A DNA stretch of 12,254 bases. It comes from a bacterium. Its GTDB lineage: Bacteria; Chloroflexota; Dormibacteria; Aeolococcales; Bog-877. Shown one piece after another: positions 1 through 7,041 of this stretch. Both the position numbers and the translations under genes were made by a program. The notes under the pieces were generated by a model. It made no database searches, was not told where the DNA came from, and saw only the letters and a list, made by a program, of their open reading frames with translations. Numbering within the stretch: position 1 is the stretch's first letter; the number at the start of each line of letters is the position of its first letter. The stretch is from contig JAKBTP010000225.1 of assembly GCA_021844355.1 (NCBI GenBank), forward strand, positions 3,354 to 15,607. The letters run 5' to 3'.

Positions 1-273
1 GCCGGCCGACCCGGGACCTCATCGCAGCTGCCCGTAGCGGTCGCCAACCGGTCGGTGGCAGGCCCACGGCCCCGCTGTGCCCCGGCGACGGACGGCGGGC
101 GCTCCGACCCTCCGCGCTGGCGGGTCCGGCCCGGGTTGGCCTTCCCGCGTCGCACTGGACCCTGCGGCAGCTGCGCCCCCGACTGCTGGAACGGCGGCCC
201 GCCGCCAAACTCGCTACCGAACCCCTGTTGACACCACCTCCGGCGTCTTCATACACTACCGCGTCAACTGGAT
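1..273. other. Upstream region without a defensible gene
   Basis: Forward frames 1 and 3 are open from the window edge (frame 1 to about 231, frame 3 to about 437). At this GC content long open frames occur by chance, and neither translation resembles a protein I recognise. A C-terminal fragment of an upstream + strand gene cannot be excluded. The last 45 bases carry the promoter of the downstream regulator, listed separately. Confidence 0.4.
228..257 (+). promoter_or_regulatory. Sigma-70-type promoter of the gntR-led operon
   Basis: A perfect -35 hexamer TTGACA (228-233) is followed after 18 bases by TACACT (252-257), which matches the TAnnnT form common in high-GC Gram-positive -10 elements. 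Transcription would begin near 263-266, only about 8-11 bases before the ATG at 274. The mRNA would therefore be nearly leaderless, which agrees with the absence of a Shine-Dalgarno sequence before that ATG. An inverted pair GTTGAC (227-232) and GTCAAC (263-268) brackets the promoter and could be an operator. This rests on motif matching only. Confidence 0.6.
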
Positions 274-993
274 ATGTCACCACAGACGCTGGCAGATACT
301 GCCTATACCGCACTGAGATCACAGATCACCACTCTCCAGATTGCGCCGGGCGCCGCATTCACCGAGGGCAAAGTGGCTGCCGAACTCGGCCTCAGCAAGA
401 CGCCAGTTCGGGAGGCGCTGACACGGCTGCGCTTTGAGGGACTGGTTGTGGTCGACCCCAACGTCGGCTACAGGGCCGCGCCGGTGACGATAAAGGACAC
501 GAGGGAGTTCTTCGCGATCAGGACCCTGCTGGAAGGCGAGGCAGCCCGCCTCGCGGCCACTCAGGCGATCGACGAGGGCCAGCTCCGCGCCCTCGACGAG
601 CTCTGCACCAGCAGCTACTCGCCGACCGACGCGGCCAGCGTCGATCGGTTTCTGGAGGCCAACACCCAGTTCCACATCATGGTCGGGCGCGCTGGGGGGA
701 ACGACCGCCTCGCGGCGATGCTCGAGGTCATGCTCGTGGAAATGGAACGCCTGTTCCGGATCGGCCTGCTTCTCAGCTCGCGCTCCGACGAGATCGTCCA
801 TGAGCACCAGACCCTGGTGAACGCAATCATGGCCGGCGACGAGAGGCTGGCCCGCCAGCTGGCCGTCGATCAGGTGCGGGCTTCGCAGCGCATGGTGCTG
901 GACGCTCTCATCGCCAGCTCCGAGGTGATCACGACGCCGATCGGCCTCTCCAGCTTCAGAGGCTTCAAGGATGGTGCCCGCGATGGTGGCTGA
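274..993 (+). CDS. GntR family transcriptional regulator, FCD (FadR) subfamily
   Basis: A 239-residue DNA-binding regulator, probably sensing a small organic acid or amino-acid-like ligand and controlling the downstream genes. The N-terminal winged helix-turn-helix occupies about residues 5-72, with the typical GntR recognition pattern LGLSKTPVREALTRL (38-52) and a wing ending near GYRAAP. The C-terminal part (about 75-215) is an all-helical FCD ligand domain, with FH at 133-134 and EH at 177-178. FCD domains usually carry an Asp and three His as a metal/ligand site. Here the Asp position is Asn130, and I see no His near residue 201 where the third is expected, so metal binding may be altered or absent. 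Length is normal for the family. The ATG at 274 has no Shine-Dalgarno and lies just after a strong promoter. The 3' end overlaps the PLP-enzyme gene by 23 bases, implying co-transcription and coupling. The ligand is unknown. Confidence 0.9.
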   Translation: MSPQTLADTAYTALRSQITTLQIAPGAAFTEGKVAAELGLSKTPVREALTRLRFEGLVVVDPNVGYRAAPVTIKDTREFFAIRTLLEGEAARLAATQAIDEGQLRALDELCTSSYSPTDAASVDRFLEANTQFHIMVGRAGGNDRLAAMLEVMLVEMERLFRIGLLLSSRSDEIVHEHQTLVNAIMAGDERLARQLAVDQVRASQRMVLDALIASSEVITTPIGLSSFRGFKDGARDGG

Positions 994-2383
994 GAGTCTG
1001 GCCCGGCCCCGGCTGGTGGGTGAGGACGTCGAGGTTCCGCTTGTCGACGGGAGCTCGCGGCGCTACGTGAACATGGACTACGCCGCCAGCTCCCCCACGC
1101 TCGTGGAGGTAGCGCAGGCGGTCCACGGGTTCATGCCCTACTACAGCAGCGTCCACCGCGGCGCGGGCTTCAAGTCTCAGGTGTCGACCGCGGTGTACGA
1201 GGGGGCCCGGGCAGCGGTCCACGCCTTCTTCCAGGCCCGTCCCGACGATACCGTGATCTTCACTCGGAACACCACTGACTCCATCAACCTTCTGGCCGAG
1301 TCGCTGGCCCCGGGCACGTCGGTGGTGACCTTTGCCACCGAGCATCACGCCAACCTTCTGCCCTGGCAGAAGGGGCGGCACCGCGTCACCTACCTTCCGC
1401 CTCCGGGCAGCGCGGACGAGGCCCTTGCCCGGCTGGAAGAGCACCTTCGGCAGACGCCCACGGATCTGGTGGCCGTGACCGGTGCGTCCAACGTCACCGG
1501 TGAGCTGTGGCCGGTTGCGAAGTTGGCGGGGCTTGCCCACGCCCACGGTGCCCGGATCCTCCTGGATGCCGCCCAGCTGGCCCCGCACTACCCTGTCTCG
1601 GTCACCGACCTTGAGGTCGACTACCTCGCCGTGTCGGGGCACAAGCTGTACGCCCCATATGGCGCCGGAGTGCTGCTGGGCCGGCCCGACTGGCTGGCGC
1701 AGTCGGACCCCTACATGCGTGGTGGTGGCGCCGTTGACTTCGTCACCACCACCGAGGTCCTGTGGACCAGCCTTCCCGACCGGCAGGAGGCCGGTTCGCC
1801 CAACGTCGTGGGGGCTGCCGCGCTGGGTAAGGCATTGGAGGTCCTGCAGCGCTACGGTATGGAGCGGGTCGCTGAAGAGGAGTTGGCGCTGGCGGAGTAC
1901 GCCCGCGCGCAACTGGGCCGCGTCCCTGGGGTGGAGGTCTACCGACTCTGGGACGCTGGGGCGCCTCGGATCGGCGTTCTCCCGTTCAATGTTCACGGTT
2001 ACAGCTACAGCCAGGTGGCCGCCGTACTGAGCGCGGAATACGGAATAGGTGTCCGCCACGGGTGCTTCTGCGCACATCCGCTCATGGTCCATGTGCTTCA
2101 GGTCGATTCGGGCGACGTCGTGCAGATCCGCGCCTCCTTCCGACAGGGAACCAGGCCCAAGGTCCCCGGAGCCGTGCGGGCCAGCCTGGGACTCGGGACC
2201 ACGAAGGAGGACGTCGACTACTTCGTCGCCTCGGTCTCGAACCTGGTCGCGCATGGGCCGAGGTGGCACTACGAAGAGGACCCCCGGACCGGCGAGTCCT
2301 CCCCCAAGCCTGACCCGCGACCCTGGCCCTCCCTGGGCCTGACCACCAATCGCGAGCGGTCCAGTGCGGCGGAGAGTTCGTGA
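971..2383 (+). CDS. Class V aminotransferase-fold PLP enzyme (cysteine desulfurase/selenocysteine lyase-like)
   Basis: A 470-residue cytosolic fold-type I PLP enzyme, closest in motifs to SufS-type (group II) cysteine desulfurases. Visible residues are EHHAN with His125/126 stacking on PLP, Asp199 in ILLDAAQ pairing with the pyridine nitrogen, the Schiff-base Lys225 in SGHKLYAP, Cys367 in RHGCFCAHP at the place of the SufS persulfide cysteine, and Arg387 in QIRASF as carboxylate anchor. A second cysteine, Cys365, lies two residues earlier. After Arg387 the short tyrosine-containing SufS segment is replaced by a longer loop, and the last 30 or so residues are a Pro/Ser-rich tail. No SufBCD, IscU or other Fe-S assembly gene is nearby, so a catabolic C-S/C-Se lyase, aminotransferase or epimerase role is as likely as Fe-S biogenesis. 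An in-frame ATG at 983 lies 12 bases downstream of AAGG (967-970) and is an alternative start. The gene overlaps the regulator. Confidence 0.88.
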   Translation: MVPAMVAESLARPRLVGEDVEVPLVDGSSRRYVNMDYAASSPTLVEVAQAVHGFMPYYSSVHRGAGFKSQVSTAVYEGARAAVHAFFQARPDDTVIFTRNTTDSINLLAESLAPGTSVVTFATEHHANLLPWQKGRHRVTYLPPPGSADEALARLEEHLRQTPTDLVAVTGASNVTGELWPVAKLAGLAHAHGARILLDAAQLAPHYPVSVTDLEVDYLAVSGHKLYAPYGAGVLLGRPDWLAQSDPYMRGGGAVDFVTTTEVLWTSLPDRQEAGSPNVVGAAALGKALEVLQRYGMERVAEEELALAEYARAQLGRVPGVEVYRLWDAGAPRIGVLPFNVHGYSYSQVAAVLSAEYGIGVRHGCFCAHPLMVHVLQVDSGDVVQIRASFRQGTRPKVPGAVRASLGLGTTKEDVDYFVASVSNLVAHGPRWHYEEDPRTGESSPKPDPRPWPSLGLTTNRERSSAAESS

Positions 2384-2461
2384 CGCGGCAGAGATGCGTA
2401 AGCGGTGCCCCGGAGGCGAGTCCAGGGAGTGTGCGTCGCTTGGGCGAAGAAAACACGTGAG

Positions 2462-2470
2462 AAAGGAAGG
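2462..2470 (+). promoter_or_regulatory. Shine-Dalgarno sequence fixing the UroD-like gene start
   Basis: The purine run AAAGGAAGG lies 3-7 bases before the ATG at 2474. It selects this ATG over the in-frame ATG at 2405, which would add 23 unconserved-looking residues rich in Arg and Lys and has no ribosome site. Confidence 0.7.
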
Positions 2471-2473
2471 CAG

Positions 2474-3505
2474 ATGAACTCAGACGGTTTGACCCTGACT
2501 CCTCGGGAGAGGATCGGTCGGAGCCAGCGGGGCGAGGCTCTCGATCGCACGCCGATTTCCTTTTGGCGCCACTTTCCCAACGAAGACCAGGATCCGGGCC
2601 GTCTCGTCGAGGCGATGCTGGCGTTCCAGGAGCGCTACCAGCTGGACTTGGTCAAGTTGATGCCGAGCGGGATGTACTCCGTGGTCGACTACGGAGCCAT
2701 CACGAGCCCGCCCGACCCGTCCTCGGGGGCCCGGGGCCTGGCCAGTGGCCCGATTCACCAGATGAGTGACTTTTTGACCCTCACACCCGCGGCACCGGAC
2801 CGCGGATCACTCCGCACTCAGCTGGAGGTTGCTTCCACTGTCCGCAAGGCGGTGTCCGCCGACGTCCCCGTGCTCGACACCGTGTTCAGTCCTCTCACCA
2901 TGGCTGCCAAAGTCAGCGGCCGCAGCGCCCGCGACCTGATCGATGTGTCGCCAGCGGACCTGCACCGGGGGTTGGAGAGGATGGCGGCCGACTGCATCGC
3001 CTTCGCCCAGGCGGACCTGGCCAACGGGGTCGACGGGATCTTCTTCGCCATCCAGTGGGCTGGACGGGGGGGGTTGAGCGCGGCCGAGCAAGAGGAGTTC
3101 GGGGTCCGCTACGACCTAGAGGTGCTTGACGCGCTGCGGTCCCAGACCCAGATCACCATGCTCCACCTGCACGGTCCCAACCCGGAGTTCAACATCGTGC
3201 AGCGCTACGCCCTGGACTGGGTGAACTGGGAGGACACGGAAACGCCCCCGACCCTTGAGGAGGCGCTCCAGCTCACCTCCGCCGGGCTCGCCGGCGGCAT
3301 CACCCGGACCCCGTCCGAGCTCTCCGCCTCAAGTGACATCGCCCTGGCCACCCTGCGCTCCGCCGTCCGCGTCACTGGGGGAACCCGGCTGCTCCTCGCG
3401 CCCGGATGCGTGCTGCCCCAGGAGGCCTCCCCCGAAGTGCTGGACGCACTTCGAGAGGCCGTGGAACCGGACTCGGCTGAGGCCTCCTTCGGAGCGGCTC
3501 ATTGA
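2474..3505 (+). CDS. Uroporphyrinogen decarboxylase-fold protein (UroD/MtaA-like, putative methyltransferase)
   Basis: A 343-residue cytosolic TIM-barrel protein of the UroD superfamily, which includes true heme-pathway decarboxylases and the Zn-dependent MtaA/MtbA/CmuA methyltransferases that handle corrinoid-bound methyl groups. Family features include an N-terminal segment TPRERIGRSQRGEALDRTP, the barrel strands around DLVKLMPSG and PVLDTVFSPLT, and a C-terminal APGCVLPQEASPE. MtaA-type enzymes bind Zn through H-x-C plus a distal Cys. Here the first pair reads H-L-H (His231, His233) and the distal residue is Cys312, about 79 residues on, the expected spacing. This points to a metal-site protein rather than a heme-synthesis HemE, which has no such cysteine. 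No corrinoid-binding protein or reductive activator is encoded nearby, so the methyl donor and acceptor are unknown. The gene sits 90 bases after the PLP enzyme and 73 before livH, in the same apparent operon. It also contains an 8-G run at 3066-3073. Confidence 0.82.
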   Translation: MNSDGLTLTPRERIGRSQRGEALDRTPISFWRHFPNEDQDPGRLVEAMLAFQERYQLDLVKLMPSGMYSVVDYGAITSPPDPSSGARGLASGPIHQMSDFLTLTPAAPDRGSLRTQLEVASTVRKAVSADVPVLDTVFSPLTMAAKVSGRSARDLIDVSPADLHRGLERMAADCIAFAQADLANGVDGIFFAIQWAGRGGLSAAEQEEFGVRYDLEVLDALRSQTQITMLHLHGPNPEFNIVQRYALDWVNWEDTETPPTLEEALQLTSAGLAGGITRTPSELSASSDIALATLRSAVRVTGGTRLLLAPGCVLPQEASPEVLDALREAVEPDSAEASFGAAH

Positions 3506-3578
3506 TCTCCACCCTGACCCGCCTTCCAAAAGGGAGCCCGGCGAGCGGCGCGGATCTCCCAGCACCTGGTGCAGCCCC

Positions 3579-4451
3579 GTGAACGAGTTCATCCAGGCCA
3601 TGGGATTCGGCTTGGTGACCGCCTCGGTGCTGGCGCTGGCCGCCGTGGGTCTCACCCTCCAATTCGGCGTCACCAACTACGCCAACTTCGCCTACGGGGA
3701 CATCATGACCCTGGGCGTCTACCTCACCTGGGCCCTCACCACGGCCGCCCACCTCAACTTCGCCATCGCCTTGGTGGTGGCAGTGGTGGCCATGGCCGGG
3801 ATCACCGCCGCCGTGGCGGAGGGGGTGATGGGGCCGTTCGTGCGGCGCCGGTCTCCAACGGTGGTCCTGCTGATGGTCACCTTCGGGCTGTCCCTGATTC
3901 TGAACAGCGTGATCCTGGCCATCTGGGGCGCCAATTCGGATGCCTTCCAGCTGCCGGGGACGCAGCCCTTGCACTTCGGGCCCCTACTCCTGACACCGAT
4001 TCAGCTCACGATCATCGGCGGCAGCATCGTCGCAATGGTGGCCATCCACCTCCTGCTCACCAGGACCGGGATAGGCAAGCGCATGCGAGCCGTGTCGGAC
4101 AACCGTGACCTGGCACGGGTGAGCGGGATCTCGCCAACTCCGGTGGTGCGCGCCACCTGGGCGATCACCGGGGCCCTGGCCACCCTGGCAGGCGTGAGCC
4201 TCGCGGTGGAAGCTTCGCAATTCAGCCCGGGCCTGGGGGAGGGATTCCTGTTCGTGATCTTCGCCGCCGTCATCCTGGGCGGAGTCGGCCGGCCCTACGG
4301 CGCCATGCTCGGCGCCTTGGTCGTGGGCCTGGTGACGGAGGTGGTGGCCCTATGGCTCCCGCAGTACAAGCTCGACGTAGCCTTCGTGGTCCTGATCCTG
4401 GTGCTCCTGCTCCGGCCCCAGGGGCTCATCGCCTCAGCGGGGAAGGTCTGA
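3579..4451 (+). CDS. livH: Branched-chain amino acid-type ABC transporter permease LivH
   Basis: A 290-residue inner-membrane permease forming one half of the translocation channel of a LIV/HAAT-type importer, with about eight hydrophobic segments. Family hallmarks are ALAAVGLTLQFGVTNYANFAYGD near the N-terminus, the cytoplasmic ATPase-contact loop with DNRDLARVSGI (about 174-184), and the end VILVLLLRPQGL. The start is taken as GTG at 3579, which gives the usual LivH N-terminus (VNEFIQAMGFGLVTAS). The ATG at 3600 is a shorter alternative. The frame stays open further upstream, but those residues overlap the UroD-like gene and are not LivH-like. No strong ribosome site precedes the GTG; the nearest purine run, AGGGAG at 3531-3536, is too far. 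One base separates its stop from livM. The name reflects family, not proven substrate. Confidence 0.93.
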   Translation: MNEFIQAMGFGLVTASVLALAAVGLTLQFGVTNYANFAYGDIMTLGVYLTWALTTAAHLNFAIALVVAVVAMAGITAAVAEGVMGPFVRRRSPTVVLLMVTFGLSLILNSVILAIWGANSDAFQLPGTQPLHFGPLLLTPIQLTIIGGSIVAMVAIHLLLTRTGIGKRMRAVSDNRDLARVSGISPTPVVRATWAITGALATLAGVSLAVEASQFSPGLGEGFLFVIFAAVILGGVGRPYGAMLGALVVGLVTEVVALWLPQYKLDVAFVVLILVLLLRPQGLIASAGKV

Positions 4452-4452
4452 C

Positions 4453-5463
4453 ATGAGCACCCTGCTGCCGATCTTCGCCACCGCCTTCATGTACGTGATC
4501 ATCTACGCGATCCTCAGCATCGGACTCAACCTGCAGTACGGTGTCACCGGGATCGTCAACTTCACCTACTACACCTTCGTGGCCATCGGCGCCTACGTGG
4601 CCGGGGTGTTGACCTTGGGGAAGCCACCTGCAGGCAGTGGGGAGACCTACATCCTGGGGTTGAACCTTCCGTTCCCGGTCCCCATCGTGCTGGCCGCACT
4701 GGTGGCCGGGCTCTTCGGCGGGCTGCTGGCCCTCACCGTCTTCCGCCGTCTGCGCAGCGACTACCTAGCGATAACCACTCTGTGCGCCGGGACGGTGGCC
4801 TTCGACATCGTCACCAACTCCACAGGACTCTTCAACGGACCGAACGGGATCTACGGGGTGCCCACGCCGCTGGCAAGCACCTTCGGGGTGCCCCCGCAGA
4901 ACTCCTACATGGTGCTCATCCCGATCGGCCTCGTGATCCTGGGGTTGGTCTGGTGGGTCGCCCACTGCATCGACCTCTCGCCGTACGGGCGGACGCTGCG
5001 GGCCATCCGAGAGGGCCGCGATGCGGCGGCCTCGTTCGGGAAGAACACCCTCCGGTTACAGCTGGGGGTGATGATCCTGGGCTGCGCCATCGCCGGTATC
5101 GGTGGCGCCCTCACGGTGGAGTTCGTGGGTGCTTTCAACCCGTCTGCCTTCGAGACCGTGGAGACCTTCGTGGTCTACGCAGCGGTCATCCTGGGGGGGC
5201 CAGGCAACAACCTTGGCGTGATCCTCGGGGCCGTGCTGGTGCAGGGGGTCATCATCCAGGGGTCCCTCTACCTGCCGACCATCGGGGCCGAGAGCCTGGT
5301 GCCGGCCATCCGGAACATGGTGATCGGCGCGATGGTGATCCTGGTCCTGTACTTCCGCCCCCGAGGGATGGTGGGCGAGACCCGGCCGCAGCTCGGGGTG
5401 CCCCGCCGCTGGGGCATCGGCCGGACGCTGGCTCCCGGTTCCCGCGGGGAGGCGGACTCATGA
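4453..5463 (+). CDS. livM: Branched-chain amino acid-type ABC transporter permease LivM
   Basis: The second membrane subunit of the importer, 336 residues, pairing with LivH. It shows the LivM pattern SIGLNLQYGVTGIVNF (22-37), a run of hydrophobic segments, the ATPase-coupling loop TLRAIREGRDAAASFGKN (181-198) followed by a helix ending IAGIGGAL, a VILGGPGNNLGVILG turn (245-259) and the terminal FRPRGMVGE. The start ATG at 4453 is preceded by GGGGAAGG (4439-4446) at good spacing and lies one base after the livH stop. The C-terminal 25 residues are hydrophilic. The stop overlaps the livG start as ATGA, indicating translational coupling. The cargo may be an amino acid, amide, urea-like compound or small aromatic acid, all known for this family. 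Confidence 0.94.
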   Translation: MSTLLPIFATAFMYVIIYAILSIGLNLQYGVTGIVNFTYYTFVAIGAYVAGVLTLGKPPAGSGETYILGLNLPFPVPIVLAALVAGLFGGLLALTVFRRLRSDYLAITTLCAGTVAFDIVTNSTGLFNGPNGIYGVPTPLASTFGVPPQNSYMVLIPIGLVILGLVWWVAHCIDLSPYGRTLRAIREGRDAAASFGKNTLRLQLGVMILGCAIAGIGGALTVEFVGAFNPSAFETVETFVVYAAVILGGPGNNLGVILGAVLVQGVIIQGSLYLPTIGAESLVPAIRNMVIGAMVILVLYFRPRGMVGETRPQLGVPRRWGIGRTLAPGSRGEADS

Positions 5464-6236
5464 GCGTGGGCGCACGCCCGCTGCTCGACGTGGTCCAGGT
5501 CCACAAGTCGTTCGGCGGCGTGGAGGCCGTTGCGGACTGCTCCTTCAACGTGGTCGAGGGCGAGATATGCGGTCTCATCGGCCCCAACGGTGCCGGCAAG
5601 AGCACCGCGGTCGGCCTCATCGGGGGGGCGCTGCGCGGGGACCGGGGCCAGGTCTGGTTCGCTCAGGAGGACGTGACCCGCTGGCCGGCTCATCGGCGGG
5701 CGCGCGCCGGCCTCCTCCGGACGTTCCAGCTGTCGCAGGAGTGGCCGAACCTGACGGTGATCGAGAACGTGCTGCTGGCGGCCCCGGAGCAAGTTGGGGA
5801 GACGCTCTGGTCAGCTCTCTCCGCCCGGCGGCGAATGCGTCGGCAGGAGCAGGAGAACTGGGGCCGCGCCGAGCATCTCCTGGCCGTGTTCGGCCTGGCG
5901 CCGCTCCGCGATCAGCTCGCCTGGACTTTGAGCGGCGGCCAGAAGCGTCTCCTGGAGCTCGCAAGGATCGCCATGGGGCGGGCCAAGCTGGCCCTTCTCG
6001 ATGAGCCCATGGCCGGGGTCAGCCCGGCGCTGCGAGCCAGCATCATCAGTCAGATCCGGGACATGCAGGCGAGCGGCATCTCCTTCCTGCTGGTCGAACA
6101 CGACCTCGGTGTGGTCGGGGAGCTATGCAGTCGCGTCATCGTCATGGCCACCGGCAGAGTCCTGACCGAGGGAACTCTGGACGAGATCCGGCAGCATCCG
6201 GAGGTGGCCGCCGCCTACCTCGGGGTCAGCCGGTGA
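5460..6236 (+). CDS. livG: ABC transporter ATP-binding protein LivG
   Basis: A cytoplasmic ATPase subunit, 258 residues, energising LivHM. All motifs are intact: Walker A GPNGAGKST (41-49), Q-loop Gln90 in RTFQ, signature LSGGQ (157-161), Walker B LALLDEP (177-183) and the switch His214 in LLVEHD. A basic helical insertion with SARRRMRRQEQENWGRAE (121-138) is typical of LivG compared with LivF, as is the final AAYLG. ATG 5460 overlaps the livM stop (ATGA) and has GGGGAGG at 5446-5452, seven bases upstream. The frame is open far upstream inside livM, but that part is a shadow. Confidence 0.95.
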   Translation: MSVGARPLLDVVQVHKSFGGVEAVADCSFNVVEGEICGLIGPNGAGKSTAVGLIGGALRGDRGQVWFAQEDVTRWPAHRRARAGLLRTFQLSQEWPNLTVIENVLLAAPEQVGETLWSALSARRRMRRQEQENWGRAEHLLAVFGLAPLRDQLAWTLSGGQKRLLELARIAMGRAKLALLDEPMAGVSPALRASIISQIRDMQASGISFLLVEHDLGVVGELCSRVIVMATGRVLTEGTLDEIRQHPEVAAAYLGVSR

Positions 6237-6946
6237 CCGCAGGAGGGGCGTTCGTCGCCCGCGAAGTGACGGGGGGCTACGGCCGGACCCCCGTGGTGAC
6301 GGCGGTATCCGCCCAGGTCGCCACCGGCGAGGTGGTGGCCCTGGTGGGGCCCAACGGGGCGGGGAAGTCGACCTTCCTGAAGGCGGTGTTCGGGCTGTTG
6401 CCGATGATGGAGGGGAGGGTGACCCTGGGCGAGGAGGTGCTCTCGGGGCTGGAGCCCCAGGAGATCGCCCGCCGGGGGGTCGCCTACGTGCCCCAGGTCG
6501 ACAACGTGTTCCCCACCATGACCATCCATGAGAACCTGGAGATGGGCGCGTTCGCGACGGGAACCGACTTCCAGGCCGGCTCCGACTATGTCTATGAGCT
6601 CTTCCCCGACCTGCTGGCCGCCCGGAGGCGTCCCGCCGGGCAGCTGAGCGGCGGCCAGCGCATCATGCTCGCTCTGGCCCGGGGACTCATGGCGCAGCCG
6701 AGCATGATCCTCCTGGACGAGCCGACGGCTGGCCTCTCCCCCCTCTACGCGGACCGAGTGTGGGAGCTGATCCGGAGGATCGCCAGCGACAACCGCGGGG
6801 TGCTGGTAGTCGAGCAGAACGTGGGGCTGGCTCTGCGTGGCTCAGACCGCCTGGAGGTGCTGGTCGATGGGCGGGTGAAGCTCACCACCACCCCCCAGGG
6901 CATCAGCGAGGAACGGTTGGCCCAGGTCTTCCTGGGACTCGACTGA
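6233..6946 (+). CDS. livF: ABC transporter ATP-binding protein LivF
   Basis: The second ATPase of the importer, 237 residues. Motifs are Walker A GPNGAGKST (39-47), Q-loop Gln88 in AYVPQ, signature LSGGQ (138-142) and Walker B MILLDEP (158-164). The switch position reads VVEQN, with Gln195 in place of His. That substitution is normal for LivF, so ATP turnover is expected to be driven mainly by the LivG side. The FPTMTIHENLEMGAF segment (93-107) is also LivF-like. The GTG start at 6233 overlaps the livG stop (GTGA) and gives the usual LivF length. The nearest in-frame ATG upstream lies inside livG and would add unrelated residues. An 87-base gap follows before the binding-protein gene. Confidence 0.94.
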   Translation: MTAGGAFVAREVTGGYGRTPVVTAVSAQVATGEVVALVGPNGAGKSTFLKAVFGLLPMMEGRVTLGEEVLSGLEPQEIARRGVAYVPQVDNVFPTMTIHENLEMGAFATGTDFQAGSDYVYELFPDLLAARRRPAGQLSGGQRIMLALARGLMAQPSMILLDEPTAGLSPLYADRVWELIRRIASDNRGVLVVEQNVGLALRGSDRLEVLVDGRVKLTTTPQGISEERLAQVFLGLD

Positions 6947-6957
6947 GGCAGGTGCCT

Positions 6958-7041
6958 ATGAGCCAATGGACGCTGGACTCCGGCGGGGCTTTGAATCGGG
7001 CGGAAACAGGTCATCGGCAAAGGAGGAACTCGGATGCATAG
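6958..7041 (+). other. Possible 27-codon leader ORF before the binding-protein gene
   Basis: An ATG at 6958 opens a 27-codon frame that ends with TAG at 7039-7041, eight bases past the start of the binding-protein gene. This out-of-frame overlap could couple translation of the two. The ribosome site is weak (GGCAGG at 6947-6952) and the peptide has no recognisable feature. It may be chance. Confidence 0.2.
7019..7026 (+). promoter_or_regulatory. Strong Shine-Dalgarno of the solute-binding protein
   Basis: AAAGGAGG is a near-perfect anti-16S complement, seven bases before the ATG at 7034. It is the strongest ribosome site in the window and fits the need for binding protein in excess over the permease subunits. 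Confidence 0.85.

Noticed and set aside
77..316. 79-codon frame upstream of and overlapping the regulator
   Set aside because: Pro/Arg/Ala-rich composition, no ribosome site, and it crosses the promoter and the regulator start.
965..2269. A 434-codon minus-strand open frame opposite the PLP enzyme
   Set aside because: It is antisense to a gene with clear catalytic motifs. Its translation is rich in Gly, Arg, His and Val in the manner of GC-rich shadow frames and shows no domain.
2405..2473. 23-residue upstream extension of the UroD-like protein
   Set aside because: The ATG at 2405 lacks a ribosome site, whereas the ATG at 2474 has AAAGGAAGG, and the family N-terminus begins after it.
2384..2473. 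Possible internal promoter or riboswitch before the UroD-like gene
   Set aside because: The 90-base gap shows no -35/-10 pair or stable hairpin that I could support, and no match to a cobalamin or SAM riboswitch consensus.
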